DNA of 64,000 nucleotides from TH5896 sp050748485 (lineage in GTDB: Archaea > Thermoproteota > Nitrososphaeria > Nitrososphaerales > Nitrososphaeraceae), in the NCBI GenBank assembly GCA_050748485.1, contig JBOGPP010000127.1, forward strand, positions 15,180-79,179, in the 5' to 3' direction. Position numbers and translations under genes: made by a program. Numbering within the stretch: the stretch's first letter is position 1; every line of letters starts with the position of its first letter. The notes under the pieces are model-generated. The model ran no database searches. It was not told the origin of the DNA and saw only the letters and a list, made by a program, of their open reading frames with translations. Shown here one piece after another: positions 43,626 to 53,308 of the stretch.

Positions 43626-43742
43626 TTGAATGTTAAATCATGTCAGTAGTTATACTAATAAACGGTAGTGTTAACTTTTAAAATAGACGGATAAACTCAA
43701 TTTGATAAATTCAAATAACGCGGAAAACTGCTTTCCAATGGT

Positions 43743-44171
43743 ATGAAAGATAAAACTAATTTGTTTCAAAAGGTATGTGACGAAGTGATTTCATTAGATG
43801 ATTCAATTCGGTTTGCCGGCATTTCGGACAAAGAGGGGAAGCTACTCGCCGTGTCAGAGCGTCAAAATCTAAAGCCTTTGCTTTCGGATGAAGAAAGGGC
43901 TCAGTATGCAATCACGGCAGCCACAAGACAATACACTAGACTACGCTGGGAGTACCATCTTGGACGAATCCATTACGCGAGTTCCCGATACGAGCATCTT
44001 GCCAGAGCGACAATTCCTATTGCAGATGTGAATAGCACATTATACTACGTGCTTTTACTATCCTTCGACCCTGATATCCAAAATCTTCACAAGCTAATAA
44101 TGGATACTGTCATTCCAAAAATAAGGAAGTGGAAAAAGCGGCTATTATTAGAGAATATGGGAACAAATTGA
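43743..44171 (+). CDS. Unknown conserved-looking 142-residue protein
   Basis: Not firmly recognised. A helical start (KDKTNLFQKVCDEVISLDDS) leads to strands with IRFAGISDKEGKLLAVSERQ, which resembles the beta hairpin of small sensory or roadblock-like domains. Next come a helical middle and a strand (TLYYVLLLSFD), then a basic C-terminal helix (KIRKWKKRLL). Proteins of this look are common in Thaumarchaeota, but that is from memory. It stands alone between purK and an SDR gene. Confidence 0.6.
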   Translation: MKDKTNLFQKVCDEVISLDDSIRFAGISDKEGKLLAVSERQNLKPLLSDEERAQYAITAATRQYTRLRWEYHLGRIHYASSRYEHLARATIPIADVNSTLYYVLLLSFDPDIQNLHKLIMDTVIPKIRKWKKRLLLENMGTN

Positions 44172-44239
44172 ACGCAATGACAAGGATAACTCATTTAAAG
44201 GCCTTTTAGTAAATTTCTGTAATACATCGGGTATTAGTA

Positions 44240-44998
44240 TCACTGTTTTGCGGAGATTCCTCCATCTACCGTAATTATGCTACCCGTTACCCACCTTGCG
44301 TCAAATGAACACAGAAATGATACAGTTCCTGAAATGTCCTCTGGTGTCCCTATCTTCCTCAATGGAAACGAAGTTTCAAGTAATTTTCGGGCGTTCTCAT
44401 CCTGCAGGTAAGGATCTATAATTGGGCTTTGTATAGTAGATGGAACGACACAATTGCATCTGATACCAAACGGTCCGTACTCAACTGCAATACTCTTGGT
44501 TAACATGATTATACCTGCTTTTGTTACGCCATATATAGACAATGGCACATTCGGTATCGCTCTGATTCCTAACAAGGAGGATATGTTAACTATACTACCA
44601 CTCTTATTCTTGAGCATAAACGGAAGGACAGCCTTTGTCATTCTAAAAGTCCCGAATAGATTCGTATTAATCAGTAGGTTCCACTGTTCCTCCGTCATTA
44701 AGTGGAATGGAGTTGGATCACTGATAATCCCAGCGTTATTAACCAGAATGTCGACGGTTTCAAATTTGGATACCGTTTGCTCTGCTGCGCTCATCACTTC
44801 ACCTTCTCGTGTTAGATCTGCCTTTATTGCAAGGACGTTCTTCTTCTCCTGAATCACTTCAGCAACCTTATCGAGACTTTTCCTATTTCTTCCGATAAGT
44901 ACAACTTTGCACCCTTCAGATGCAAGCCTTTTGACAGTCGCTTTCCCAACTCCACCGGCAGCACCTGTAATTACCGCTACTTTGCCTTTGAGCTTCAT
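44240..44998 (-). CDS. Short-chain dehydrogenase/reductase (FabG-like)
   Basis: A classical SDR of 252 residues: TGAAGGVGKAT cofactor loop, NNAGI, catalytic Ser in VNISSLLG, YGVTKAG with Tyr and Lys, and C-terminal TGSIITVDGG. The basic residues after the second strand (LIGRNRKSL) hint at NADPH. Its substrate is unknown. It faces away from the PINA gene. Confidence 0.85.
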   Translation of the reverse strand: MKLKGKVAVITGAAGGVGKATVKRLASEGCKVVLIGRNRKSLDKVAEVIQEKKNVLAIKADLTREGEVMSAAEQTVSKFETVDILVNNAGIISDPTPFHLMTEEQWNLLINTNLFGTFRMTKAVLPFMLKNKSGSIVNISSLLGIRAIPNVPLSIYGVTKAGIIMLTKSIAVEYGPFGIRCNCVVPSTIQSPIIDPYLQDENARKLLETSFPLRKIGTPEDISGTVSFLCSFDARWVTGSIITVDGGISAKQ

Positions 44999-45129
44999 TA
45001 TCGCTAAAATCGCCTAAGTTTTTAAAGAGTCTTTCGCCTCTGACACGTGGTACTTGTTCTTTATGAGTCATTTACCGAACATAATAATAATACAGCGGAA
45101 TGTATCTTATTTTACGAAGGATTGGTTCT

Positions 45130-46965
45130 ATGATTATGAAGATATTACTAGATACTAGTGCAATAATAGATGGCGAATTTGCTAGAATACTTGAAAGAAG
45201 TAAGGATTCTGATTATTCTACTATCATCATCCCAGTCGCTGCATTGGACGAATTGCAATCCCAAGCATCCACGAATAAGGAACACGGTTTCATTGGTCTG
45301 AATGAAATTAAGAAGATTAGGGGCCTATGCAAGAACAGGAATATAGAATTGAAATTTGCTGGTGGAAGACCCTCCATGAATGATATTAATTTGGCGACTC
45401 GAGGCCGAATTGATGCAATAATTAACGAACTTGCATTAATCGAAGAAGCAACATTAGTGACCGCGGATTACGTGCAATCCCAAGTCGCAGAAGCCTATGG
45501 TATTCGAACTTGGCATATCCCTCGCCGTTTTAATAGGACAACTCTAAGCTTTGAAGAATACTTCGACGAACATACAATGAGTGTCCACATGAAAGAAGGT
45601 GTTCTACCCGTCGCCAAGAGAGGTATCCCCGGGGACTTTCGCCTTGAAACCTTGGCCGATAGTCCGACCACGAGGACTGAACTAATGTCGAATGTGAGAG
45701 AAATTTCGGAGCTATGCAGGAATCATGAAATAGGAACGGTTGAACTCAGCCTAAATGGAGCAACGGTTTATCAATATGGTAACTATAGAGTTGCAGTAAC
45801 GAAGCCACCGTTTTCTGATGGCGTGGAAATGACTGTTGTAAAGCCAATTGTGAAACTACGAATTCAGGATTATCAGCTGTCTGACAAGTTAAAGCGCAGA
45901 CTCGATGAAGCAGCCGAAGGCATAGTCATTGCCGGACCACCGGGTTCTGGTAAGAGCACTTTCGCGAGCAGCTTGGCTGAATATTATGTTGATAGAAGTA
46001 AGATTGTTAAGACGTTTGAATCTCCCAGAGATTTGCAGGTTAAGAAAGAAATTACACAATACGGCCCGTTAGAAGGAAGTTTTGAAAACGCGGTAGATAT
46101 CTTGCTTCTTGTACGACCAGATTACACAGTGTTCGACGAAGTAAGAAGGAGAACAGATTTTGAAGTGTTTTCAGACATGAGACTGGCAGGTGTCGGAATG
46201 ATAGGAGTCCTTCATGCTTCCTCCTCGCTAGATGCAATTCAGCGTTTCATCGGACGAATTGAACTTGGAATGATCCCCCACATTATAGACACCATTATTT
46301 TTATTAAAAATGGATCAGTAAGCAAGGTTTTTGATATCTCACTTACCGTTAGGGTCCCATCTGGTATGTCAGAGCCAGACCTGGCGCGGCCTCTCGTTGA
46401 AATCAAGGATTTTGAAACACAGGAGGTAGAATACGAGATTTATACTTACGGCGAGGAAAATGTAGTGGTTCATGTTGGTAGTTTGGGAAAACCTGATATT
46501 CAGCAGAATGCCATAAAAAGATTGGCATCGGCGCAGATCAAGGACACTATTCGGAGGTTTGATCCGGGAGCAGAAATTAAGATCCTATCGGAGAACAAAA
46601 TCCAAGTCAGGGTGGATAAGGAAGCAGTTCCTCGATTAATTGGCAAAGGAGGATCAACAATAAACGAATTGGAAAATGTTCTTGGCGTGAGTATCGACGT
46701 CGAGGCGAAAACACCGGCATTAGGTAAACAAATTGAATTTGATATTATGGAAGCTGGTTCTGCAATCACTTTTCTGACAAATGGAAATGCAGTCGGAAAA
46801 GCAATTGACATCTATGTTGAAAATGATTTTGTTCTAAATAGCCAAGTAGGGAAGAAAGCAAGGGTGAAAATCGACAAGAGGTCGGCGAGCGGCAAAAAAT
46901 TGATCAACGCTTTCCTTTCCGGCCAGGAAATAAAGATCTTCCTCAGTAAATCAGTTGACTATTGA
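45130..46965 (+). CDS. PIN-domain ATPase (PINA-like) with KH domain
   Basis: About 611 residues in three parts. A PIN nuclease-like domain opens with MKILLDTSAIIDGEF and VPVAALDEL-type acidic residues, including TADYVQSQ. A PilT/VirB11-like ATPase follows, with the P-loop GPPGSGKST and DEVRRRTDFEVFSDMRLAG. A KH-type RNA-binding domain (VPRLIGKGGSTINELE) lies near the end. Archaeal PINA proteins are hexameric ATPases linked to DNA repair and Holliday-junction processing. The ATG giving MIMKILLD is used; an ATG ten codons upstream is also open. Confidence 0.85.
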   Translation: MIMKILLDTSAIIDGEFARILERSKDSDYSTIIIPVAALDELQSQASTNKEHGFIGLNEIKKIRGLCKNRNIELKFAGGRPSMNDINLATRGRIDAIINELALIEEATLVTADYVQSQVAEAYGIRTWHIPRRFNRTTLSFEEYFDEHTMSVHMKEGVLPVAKRGIPGDFRLETLADSPTTRTELMSNVREISELCRNHEIGTVELSLNGATVYQYGNYRVAVTKPPFSDGVEMTVVKPIVKLRIQDYQLSDKLKRRLDEAAEGIVIAGPPGSGKSTFASSLAEYYVDRSKIVKTFESPRDLQVKKEITQYGPLEGSFENAVDILLLVRPDYTVFDEVRRRTDFEVFSDMRLAGVGMIGVLHASSSLDAIQRFIGRIELGMIPHIIDTIIFIKNGSVSKVFDISLTVRVPSGMSEPDLARPLVEIKDFETQEVEYEIYTYGEENVVVHVGSLGKPDIQQNAIKRLASAQIKDTIRRFDPGAEIKILSENKIQVRVDKEAVPRLIGKGGSTINELENVLGVSIDVEAKTPALGKQIEFDIMEAGSAITFLTNGNAVGKAIDIYVENDFVLNSQVGKKARVKIDKRSASGKKLINAFLSGQEIKIFLSKSVDY

Positions 46966-47112
46966 TTCCATTTTTTGATTTAGGAAGTTATGAAGTAAAA
47001 TACAGCGGAACATTAGGCTGCCTAGGGGTCGTTGAACTATGGGCTGACGCACTGGGCCTACAGAAGCTTTATTTAAAAGATCAGCCTCGTTTTAAGGGGC
47101 AGGGCGATGTAA

Positions 47113-48141
47113 TTGGGTAACTTAAGAAAAGACTATGTTCTTGAAAAGTTTGTAATTCTTCCGTATCAAATGAATAACGCTACTGCAAGCGCGGATGTTC
47201 AATCTGGATGTCCTTTCTGTCCTGGCAACGAATTACTGACTGAGCGGGCCACTCTTGCTCTTGTGGCTAAAGACGGGATCCTCAAGCGGTTATCTGACAC
47301 TGAGGAGAGTCCGATAGAGGAATGGTGTGTTCGCGTGTTTCAGAGCAGCAATCCATCCGTCACAACGTTGGAGACTGTCGATTACACAGATAAGCCTCAC
47401 TATAGCGAACCAGCATACGGATATCATCAGATTGTTGTAGCTTCTCCAGATCACAACGCAAATTTGTCTTCGATATCAATTGAACAATGGACTAATGTCC
47501 TTCTTGTCATTCAGGATAGGGTTAGATGGCTATACACCCAGAAAGGGGTAACTTACGTATCAATTTACGTGAATGATGGAACTGCCGCAGGTGCTGCTTT
47601 GTCCCACCCACATTTGAATATCCTAACATTGTCCACAATTCCTCCAGTTATAGAAACTGAGGCTGAGGCGGCTCACAAATTCATGAACGAAAACGGAAAT
47701 TGCCCAGCCTGTCTAACACTTGGGGTCGAATCAGAGGGACCTAGGCAAATATTATCCACTGATACTTATTTAGCATTCTGTCCCTGGGCATCAAGTTACC
47801 CGTACGAATTTTGGATTTATCCTAAGAAACACATGACTACCTTCTCTAAGATCAGCCAAAAGGAAATAAGCGGATTAGCAATGATTCTAAGAGCAACACT
47901 GGGAGGGTTGTCGAGAGCGCTTAATAATGTTCCCTTTAATTTGGTGTTTCACCTTTCACCTGAAAAGAAAAATAGCAGACAGATTCACTGGCATATCGAG
48001 GTATATCCGCAGCTCCATACTTGGTCCGGTCTTGAACGAGGGTACGGTGTCTATGTGAATAGGATTGGACCTGAGAAGGGCGCGGAGATACTTGGAGCAG
48101 CTTGTAGAAAAGAATTGGCCGAACTTGTGGGTATTACCTGA
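47113..48141 (+). CDS. galT: Galactose-1-phosphate uridylyltransferase family (GalT-like)
   Basis: A HIT-superfamily nucleotidyl transferase of 342 residues. It starts GNLRKDYVLEKFVILP, binds zinc with CPFCPGNE and CPAC, and has the first histidine pair SHPHLNI and the active HxH in IHWHIEVYPQL. It swaps UMP, or possibly ADP, between sugar phosphates. The start is TTG. A TATA-like TTTATTTAAAA at 47068-47078 and GGGGCAGGG precede it. A small membrane protein gene follows closely. Confidence 0.85.
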   Translation: MGNLRKDYVLEKFVILPYQMNNATASADVQSGCPFCPGNELLTERATLALVAKDGILKRLSDTEESPIEEWCVRVFQSSNPSVTTLETVDYTDKPHYSEPAYGYHQIVVASPDHNANLSSISIEQWTNVLLVIQDRVRWLYTQKGVTYVSIYVNDGTAAGAALSHPHLNILTLSTIPPVIETEAEAAHKFMNENGNCPACLTLGVESEGPRQILSTDTYLAFCPWASSYPYEFWIYPKKHMTTFSKISQKEISGLAMILRATLGGLSRALNNVPFNLVFHLSPEKKNSRQIHWHIEVYPQLHTWSGLERGYGVYVNRIGPEKGAEILGAACRKELAELVGIT

Positions 48142-48166
48142 CGCTGCATTAGTTGTTGGTCAACAC

Positions 48167-48619
48167 ATGGCGAAGTTAGAAAGCTGGACTTCTATTGGGG
48201 CAATAGCAATGGGCTCGCTTTTTGTTTCAATGATGATATCGTTTTATGCCTTCCTGGTTGGCCCAGAAGGGGAAGGTCCGAATGTGGATGTCGATCCGGG
48301 AGCACTACTTGCACAAACGATTTCAATTTCAGGGGCACCTAGTCTTATTTTGGCTGGTGTCGTTTTTGGTCTGTCGTTCCGAAGTAGAAATGTCTTTGCC
48401 GGGGTCATTCTAGTTTTGACAGGGTTGGCACTTGCAATAGGAATGTGGATTGTCGATACCATGATACAAGGTATTGATATTCAATTTATAACATTAGGAT
48501 TGGAATATGCACCAAAAATTTTTGTTATAGCTGGAGTAGGAGTACTAGTTTTGGGAACCTACATTGCTAAATTTGCACCGCAGAGCAGGATCAGGCATAC
48601 AAGTGACTATGAACAATAA
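48167..48619 (+). CDS. Small four-helix membrane protein, function unknown
   Basis: A 150-residue protein from the ATG at 48167, 25 bp after galT. It has about four hydrophobic helices: IGAIAMGSLFVSMMISFYAF, SLILAGVVFGLSF, FAGVILVLTGLALAIGMWIV and IFVIAGVGVLVLGTYIA. An acidic loop (GPEGEGPNVDVDPG) probably lies outside. The tail is basic. A frame starting earlier would overlap galT and is less likely. No family is recognised. Confidence 0.7.
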   Translation: MAKLESWTSIGAIAMGSLFVSMMISFYAFLVGPEGEGPNVDVDPGALLAQTISISGAPSLILAGVVFGLSFRSRNVFAGVILVLTGLALAIGMWIVDTMIQGIDIQFITLGLEYAPKIFVIAGVGVLVLGTYIAKFAPQSRIRHTSDYEQ

Positions 48620-49140
48620 TCCTTGAATCAAGTCTGCATATTGTAGTGAAATTGAAAAAGGATCGATGCAGTTCGCGGACCAATTAATGTGACTCCGCGG
48701 GTACTTAATTGTTTGTTGATACATATTCTAAAATCACTCTCTCGTGTACAATGATTCAAGATTTGAGGAATTCTAGGTCTTAATGTTTTTTAACACATTG
48801 GCAACACATAAACTACTCCTTTAAAATTGAGGTCAAGATCTCCTCGCTCTCAAGCAATTTCTAATTACTGACACATCAATTATGTGAAGAAGCTAACAAT
48901 ATTTAACCTAATCAGAAGGGATACGGTCCCTTAGGCCATTGCAAGCAGGAAAAGGAAGGATACCTATTGTAGCCAGTCTACAAATCCAGTCAAGAGCTCA
49001 TAGCCAAGTACCTGACGCTTCTACCGCATTCCACATTTTAGCGGTTAACACTACACAATTTTGTTCTGAATTGGACTAACAGTACTAGACTGCCAGTAAG
49101 TTGATCGTATTCTTAGATCAAATAGTTAGTATCTGCTCGC
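48620..49140. other. 521-bp intergenic region with two short hairpins
   Basis: No open frame is convincing on either strand. Two perfect inverted repeats lie close together: AAGGGA-TACGG-TCCCTT (48916-48932) and TTGTAG-CCAGT-CTACAA (48967-48983), each a 6-bp stem with a 5-nt loop. A weaker CGCGGA/TCCGCG pair lies near 48676-48702. The length and stems could mean a structured RNA, but no known RNA family motif is recognised. Confidence 0.35.
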
Positions 49141-49857
49141 TTATATTTTTCCAAGCTTTTTAACAAATTTCTTGTACTCATCTAGATAAGTTTTCTTATC
49201 TCCTATGTCTACAAAGCCGGAATCTATCGTGAAGCCTCGAACTATTTTTTTATCCTTCAGAGCTTTTTTTACTGCTTCATCCATTCCGTACGCACTGGAC
49301 TTAGGTACGAGTTTAAAGAATTCTGGTTCAACAACGTAACATCCGATATTTATTAAACCAGTAATTTCAGGCTTTTCGTTCCACGAAGCTACTTTGTTAG
49401 ATTTTCCGACGACTTCTATTACTCCGTACTTTAAGTTTGTCCTATATCGAAGTAGCGCCATGGATAAAAATGCCTTTGACTTCTTGTGTTCGCGGATCAT
49501 CCTGTGAATATCGAATTCATAAATGGAGTCACCATAGAGGCAAACAAACGTCTCATTTGCAAGGAATTTTTCGGCAGTCTTCAACTGGCCGGCCGTCGCC
49601 AATGGTCTGTCTGCTCTCGCATAGTCGATCTTAACTCCAAATCTTCTGCCATCTTCGAAGTAATCTTCTATTGTTCTATGAAGATAGCTTACGCAAATCA
49701 CAACATGATCAATCTTGTTGGAACTTCTATTTGTCAACCAACTGATGATATGCTCTAGAAGAGGCTTATTGCCTAAAGGCAACATAGGCTTTGGAATAAA
49801 AAAAGTGTACGGTTGGAGTCTGGTCCCGAGCCCTCCTGCCAAAATAACGGCCTTCAC
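49141..49857 (-). CDS. Sugar-nucleotide nucleotidyltransferase (second copy)
   Basis: A 238-residue NTP transferase with AVILAGGLGTRLQPYT, IPKPMLPLGNKPLLEHIISW and the metal motif LYGDSIYEFD. SWNEKPEITGLINIGCYVVE forms the sugar pocket. It is probably a glucose- or mannose-1-phosphate enzyme feeding glycosylation. It resembles the gene at 24119-24820 in layout but not closely in sequence. A galT-like gene lies nearby on the other strand. Confidence 0.85.
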   Translation of the reverse strand: MKAVILAGGLGTRLQPYTFFIPKPMLPLGNKPLLEHIISWLTNRSSNKIDHVVICVSYLHRTIEDYFEDGRRFGVKIDYARADRPLATAGQLKTAEKFLANETFVCLYGDSIYEFDIHRMIREHKKSKAFLSMALLRYRTNLKYGVIEVVGKSNKVASWNEKPEITGLINIGCYVVEPEFFKLVPKSSAYGMDEAVKKALKDKKIVRGFTIDSGFVDIGDKKTYLDEYKKFVKKLGKI

Positions 49858-49923
49858 AGCATCTTTTCACTTCGTAAGTCCTGTATATACTTAACAATCT
49901 GGAACCCAATTTATTACCAAATG

Positions 49924-51279
49924 TCAGGCGGATTTTTTGAGATACGCAACCAAGATATTGTTGACCTTTCTAACCAGAAGAGATGGATTTATATCGAATA
50001 CCACAATCATGGCTTCTTTTCCTATGTCGCCTAAATGATAGATTACATCCGCATTAGGGTTGATTTGTAGTGCCTTTTCAATTCCCCAGGGGATCGACAT
50101 TCCTTCTGTCTCTTTCCTGTCATGCGGTTCGACCCGCCTGTCATACGACGATACGATAAATTTTTTTTTGCAAATTCCAAGAATTTTTTCGTCATATCGT
50201 AAATTAATGGCAGATCGAAAGAGAGGATGTACTTTCATATAACTGAGGACTGACGAGCCTACGTGTTTCGACGCCCCGAAATGAATACGTCCCACAGCCT
50301 TCGATCGGTTACCCACTCGCGCAATTCTTCCTTCCACAGCAGCGACGTCTGACAGTCCTTTGGGGTGACCAATGGCATATGCTAAGTTGGACGAAGTTTC
50401 CGGTATTAGAAAACCGAAATTTTCAATTGATTCAATATAACTAACAGCAATATCCAGCTCCTTCAGAACAATGAATCTATCTGAATTCGAATTTAGAGAA
50501 AGAATAGGATCAACCACAAATGACCCTTTTCCTACCTGTATCGAATTGGTCATACCCGAGAAGATGTATTCATTCGCTAGGTGACAAGCCTGTTCTAAAG
50601 GGATTTGCCTTGCTAATTCGGCGGTGATGGCAGCTGAGAAATTGCACCCTAAGCCGTGTAACGCGTTCGTTCTTGTTCGTTCTTTTTTGAATCTTACTAC
50701 TCGTCTTTCTTGAGTAAGGAGGAAATCTGTAATACCTTTAGATTTAGTAGAATGACCGCCTTTTATTATTACATTTGATGCACCCATCTCCAAAAGTGTG
50801 ATTGCTGCATCCATTATTTCGTCCGTTGACATTATTTTCATTCCAGAAATAGCCTCAGCCTCGGGCAAGTTAGGGGTTAGCAAGTACGACATGGGAACAA
50901 TAACCTTTTTAAAATACTCAAGGTCATTCTTAAGAATTAAGCTATAGCCTGTTCCAGTGGAGAGTATCGGATCTACAACAATTGGGAATTTGGCATCCTT
51001 AAGTTTTTGGAATACTTCTTTCATTATTTCAGCGTTAAATACCATTCCTATTTTAACGGCGGCCAATTTGAAGTCAGATAAGACTGCTTTCAACTGACTG
51101 GAGATTATTTTAGGAGGAAGAGGATAGATGTCTCTCAATTCGAAGGTATTCTGTGAAGTTATCGCAGTCACCACAGAACAACCAAAAACGCCGTGAGCTG
51201 AAAAAGTCTTTATATCAGCTTGTATTCCGGCTCCTCCTCCAGAATCACTTCCAGCGACTGTCAACGCTATCTTCAACAC
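49924..51279 (-). CDS. thiDN: Bifunctional HMP/HMP-P kinase and thiamine-phosphate synthase (ThiD-ThiN)
   Basis: A 451-residue fusion. Residues 1 to about 260 form ThiD: LTVAGSDSGGGAGIQADIK, VDPILSTGTGYSL, IIKGGHSTKSKG and ALHGLGCNFSAAI. Residues from about 275 onward form ThiN, with IPETSSNLAYAIG, DVAAVEGRIARVG and VYHLGDIGKEA-type ends (VIYHLGDIGKEAMIVVFD). ThiN replaces ThiE in many archaea, joining HMP-PP and the thiazole phosphate. No TPP riboswitch is visible upstream. Confidence 0.92.
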   Translation of the reverse strand: MLKIALTVAGSDSGGGAGIQADIKTFSAHGVFGCSVVTAITSQNTFELRDIYPLPPKIISSQLKAVLSDFKLAAVKIGMVFNAEIMKEVFQKLKDAKFPIVVDPILSTGTGYSLILKNDLEYFKKVIVPMSYLLTPNLPEAEAISGMKIMSTDEIMDAAITLLEMGASNVIIKGGHSTKSKGITDFLLTQERRVVRFKKERTRTNALHGLGCNFSAAITAELARQIPLEQACHLANEYIFSGMTNSIQVGKGSFVVDPILSLNSNSDRFIVLKELDIAVSYIESIENFGFLIPETSSNLAYAIGHPKGLSDVAAVEGRIARVGNRSKAVGRIHFGASKHVGSSVLSYMKVHPLFRSAINLRYDEKILGICKKKFIVSSYDRRVEPHDRKETEGMSIPWGIEKALQINPNADVIYHLGDIGKEAMIVVFDINPSLLVRKVNNILVAYLKKSA

Positions 51280-51431
51280 AACAGAACTTAGGATTTGAGC
51301 ACATTTTATACGTTGGTTGAAAAATCGTCCCTATCCAAGTTTGGACATAATTGTTTCAACGAACTTGAAATTTTCCTGTAAATAATCAGGTCGCAATAAG
51401 AATAAATCTGGTTCAATATTGTTCTTTAGGA

Positions 51432-52712
51432 TTGAGTTCAGCCCCTTCAAAAGCTATCTATATCTTACTGGACGGCGTAGGCGATTTACCACATCCTTCA
51501 CTTGAAGGACTTACTCCGCTAGAAGCAGCACGAACACCCTCATTAGACCAGTTGACTTCGTACGGCTGTCTGGGAAGTGTGGTCAGCGTAGCAAAGGGAA
51601 TTGCACCCCAATCCGACATTGCAGTTTTCAACATGCTGGGATACGATTTCAAGGATGTCAGGTATCCAGGGCGTGGAGTTGTAGAAGCGCTGGGTATGGG
51701 AATAGATTTTAAGAATGGTGACCTAGTACTCAGAGGAAACTTTGCAACTATCGACAAACAAGGGAATATAACTGATAGGAGGGCAGGTAGGGTTATTGAA
51801 TACGGTGAAGCCCTCGAGATATGCAAGACACTGGAAAAAAGCCTGAAGTTCACGCGTAATATCAGCGTCACGTTGCAACCAAGTGTAGGGCATCGAGTAA
51901 TCGTTAAATTTAGTGATCCTTCTATTAAGCTCTCATCAAAGGTATCGAACACAGATCCGGCATATGATCGGATTGATGGAATTGGGATAGCCAGAGATGA
52001 CAAGAGCATGAAAATTCAAGATAGTGTACCAGAGGAGGATGGTGATTCTGCTGCCTCCTCAGCACAGGTAATCAATGAATTCGGCAGACAGACAGTGCAA
52101 ATATTAGAAAACCACCCAGTGAATCATCGTAGGCTTGATAGCGGATTGAAGCCGATGAATGCGATCTTATTGCGAGATTCTGGAAATTATTTGCCTGCGA
52201 TTGAACCAATTTCAACACGGTATGGTTTGGAGTTCGGTTCCGTAGTCGATATGCCGGTAGAGGTTGGAATTTCAAGGATATTAGGGATGCACTTCATAAC
52301 AGGTGGTGACATTGACGCTTATCAAGAAAAGGCAAGTAAGTGTCTGGAACAAGTCAAGAAATATGATATTGTCTACGTACATATCAAAGGCCCTGATGAA
52401 TTTGGTCATGATGGTAATGCACATGGTAAAAAGGTGTGCATAGAACAAATTGATAATCTCTTTTTTGGCACGTTACTAAAGAATGTGGACTTGTCAAAAA
52501 CAATGCTAATTGTTTCAGGCGATCATTCCACGCCTTGTATAAGAAAAGCACACACAGATGATCCTATCCCCGTGTTATTCACCGGTGCGGGTGCTGATAA
52601 AGATAAGAGTCAGAGGTTTACGGAAAAGGAATCTTTGCAAGGGAGCAGAGGATCAATGAGGGGTATTGAGATACTACCTTTCGTTAGGAAGACGTTTTTA
52701 GGACGACCGTAA
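51432..52712 (+). CDS. apgM: 2,3-bisphosphoglycerate-independent phosphoglycerate mutase (archaeal)
   Basis: A 426-residue alkaline-phosphatase-fold mutase interconverting 2- and 3-phosphoglycerate. Metal ligands are suggested by Asp14 in ILLDGVGD and by VSGDHSTPC near the C-terminus. The nucleophile is Ser61 in APQSDIAVFNMLGYD, and HIKGPDEFGHDGN gives further ligands. The start is TTG. It is divergent from ThiD-ThiN and convergent with the COG2522-type regulator. Confidence 0.93.
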   Translation: MSSAPSKAIYILLDGVGDLPHPSLEGLTPLEAARTPSLDQLTSYGCLGSVVSVAKGIAPQSDIAVFNMLGYDFKDVRYPGRGVVEALGMGIDFKNGDLVLRGNFATIDKQGNITDRRAGRVIEYGEALEICKTLEKSLKFTRNISVTLQPSVGHRVIVKFSDPSIKLSSKVSNTDPAYDRIDGIGIARDDKSMKIQDSVPEEDGDSAASSAQVINEFGRQTVQILENHPVNHRRLDSGLKPMNAILLRDSGNYLPAIEPISTRYGLEFGSVVDMPVEVGISRILGMHFITGGDIDAYQEKASKCLEQVKKYDIVYVHIKGPDEFGHDGNAHGKKVCIEQIDNLFFGTLLKNVDLSKTMLIVSGDHSTPCIRKAHTDDPIPVLFTGAGADKDKSQRFTEKESLQGSRGSMRGIEILPFVRKTFLGRP

Positions 52713-52738
52713 AAATGATATAACTTCCCATCGATATC

Positions 52739-53146
52739 CTAGAACCTACCGGACATCAGATTCCCCTTACAGAGTTGACAGACTCCTTCATCTATATTTG
52801 ATTCAATATTGTGGTGTATATCGCAGATAATCAAAGAGTGACGAATATAGTTGCAGAGTTCAATAAATTTTGACATAGTATAAGGTGTATATGCTTTGTT
52901 TGACGCCAAGTCTCGCGCTATATCATCAATCATTTCGATTATTTGATCCACTAGGCTAAGTTTCGACATCAATTCTGTATCTCCTCTGGTTCCCCTAACA
53001 TAATTGCTAACAGCTGCCTGTGTTACCCCAAGCACTTTAGCAACAACCTCTTCCTTCATATCATATTCACCAGTTAGTTTTCGTGCTAGAATAGCTCTAA
53101 CTGCGGGTATGAGAGATTTAGCTTCTATTTCCGAGGGTAGCAGCAT
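52739..53146 (-). CDS. COG2522-type helix-turn-helix regulator
   Basis: A 135-residue predicted transcriptional regulator. It opens LLPSEIEAKSLIPAVRAILA, followed by a Cro/XRE-like helix-turn-helix (EEVVAKVLGVTQAAVSNYVR), a helical region, and a C-terminal CDIHHN...CQLC metal-binding-like motif. I place the start at 53146 because family members start at this point and a TATA-like TTTATATAATAAA lies 27-39 nt upstream; the frame stays open for 43 more codons. Relatives often carry a ThiN domain; this one does not. It lies 1.5 kb from ThiD-ThiN. Confidence 0.8.
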   Translation of the reverse strand: MLLPSEIEAKSLIPAVRAILARKLTGEYDMKEEVVAKVLGVTQAAVSNYVRGTRGDTELMSKLSLVDQIIEMIDDIARDLASNKAYTPYTMSKFIELCNYIRHSLIICDIHHNIESNIDEGVCQLCKGNLMSGRF

Positions 53147-53308
53147 TTGATTATAAGGAATTTCGACTTTTTTATTATATAAAGTTATTTGGTAATAAAC
53201 AATTCGCCTGAAATGGGGATTGAATATTTTTAAATACATGTGCCCAGTGGATCTACTAACGATATGCATATCCAAAATTTTGAATTAGAAGGGGGATTAT
53301 TGTTATAA

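Noticed and set aside
51280..51431. Possible TPP riboswitch between thiDN and apgM
   Set aside because: No THI-box core or paired stems could be found.
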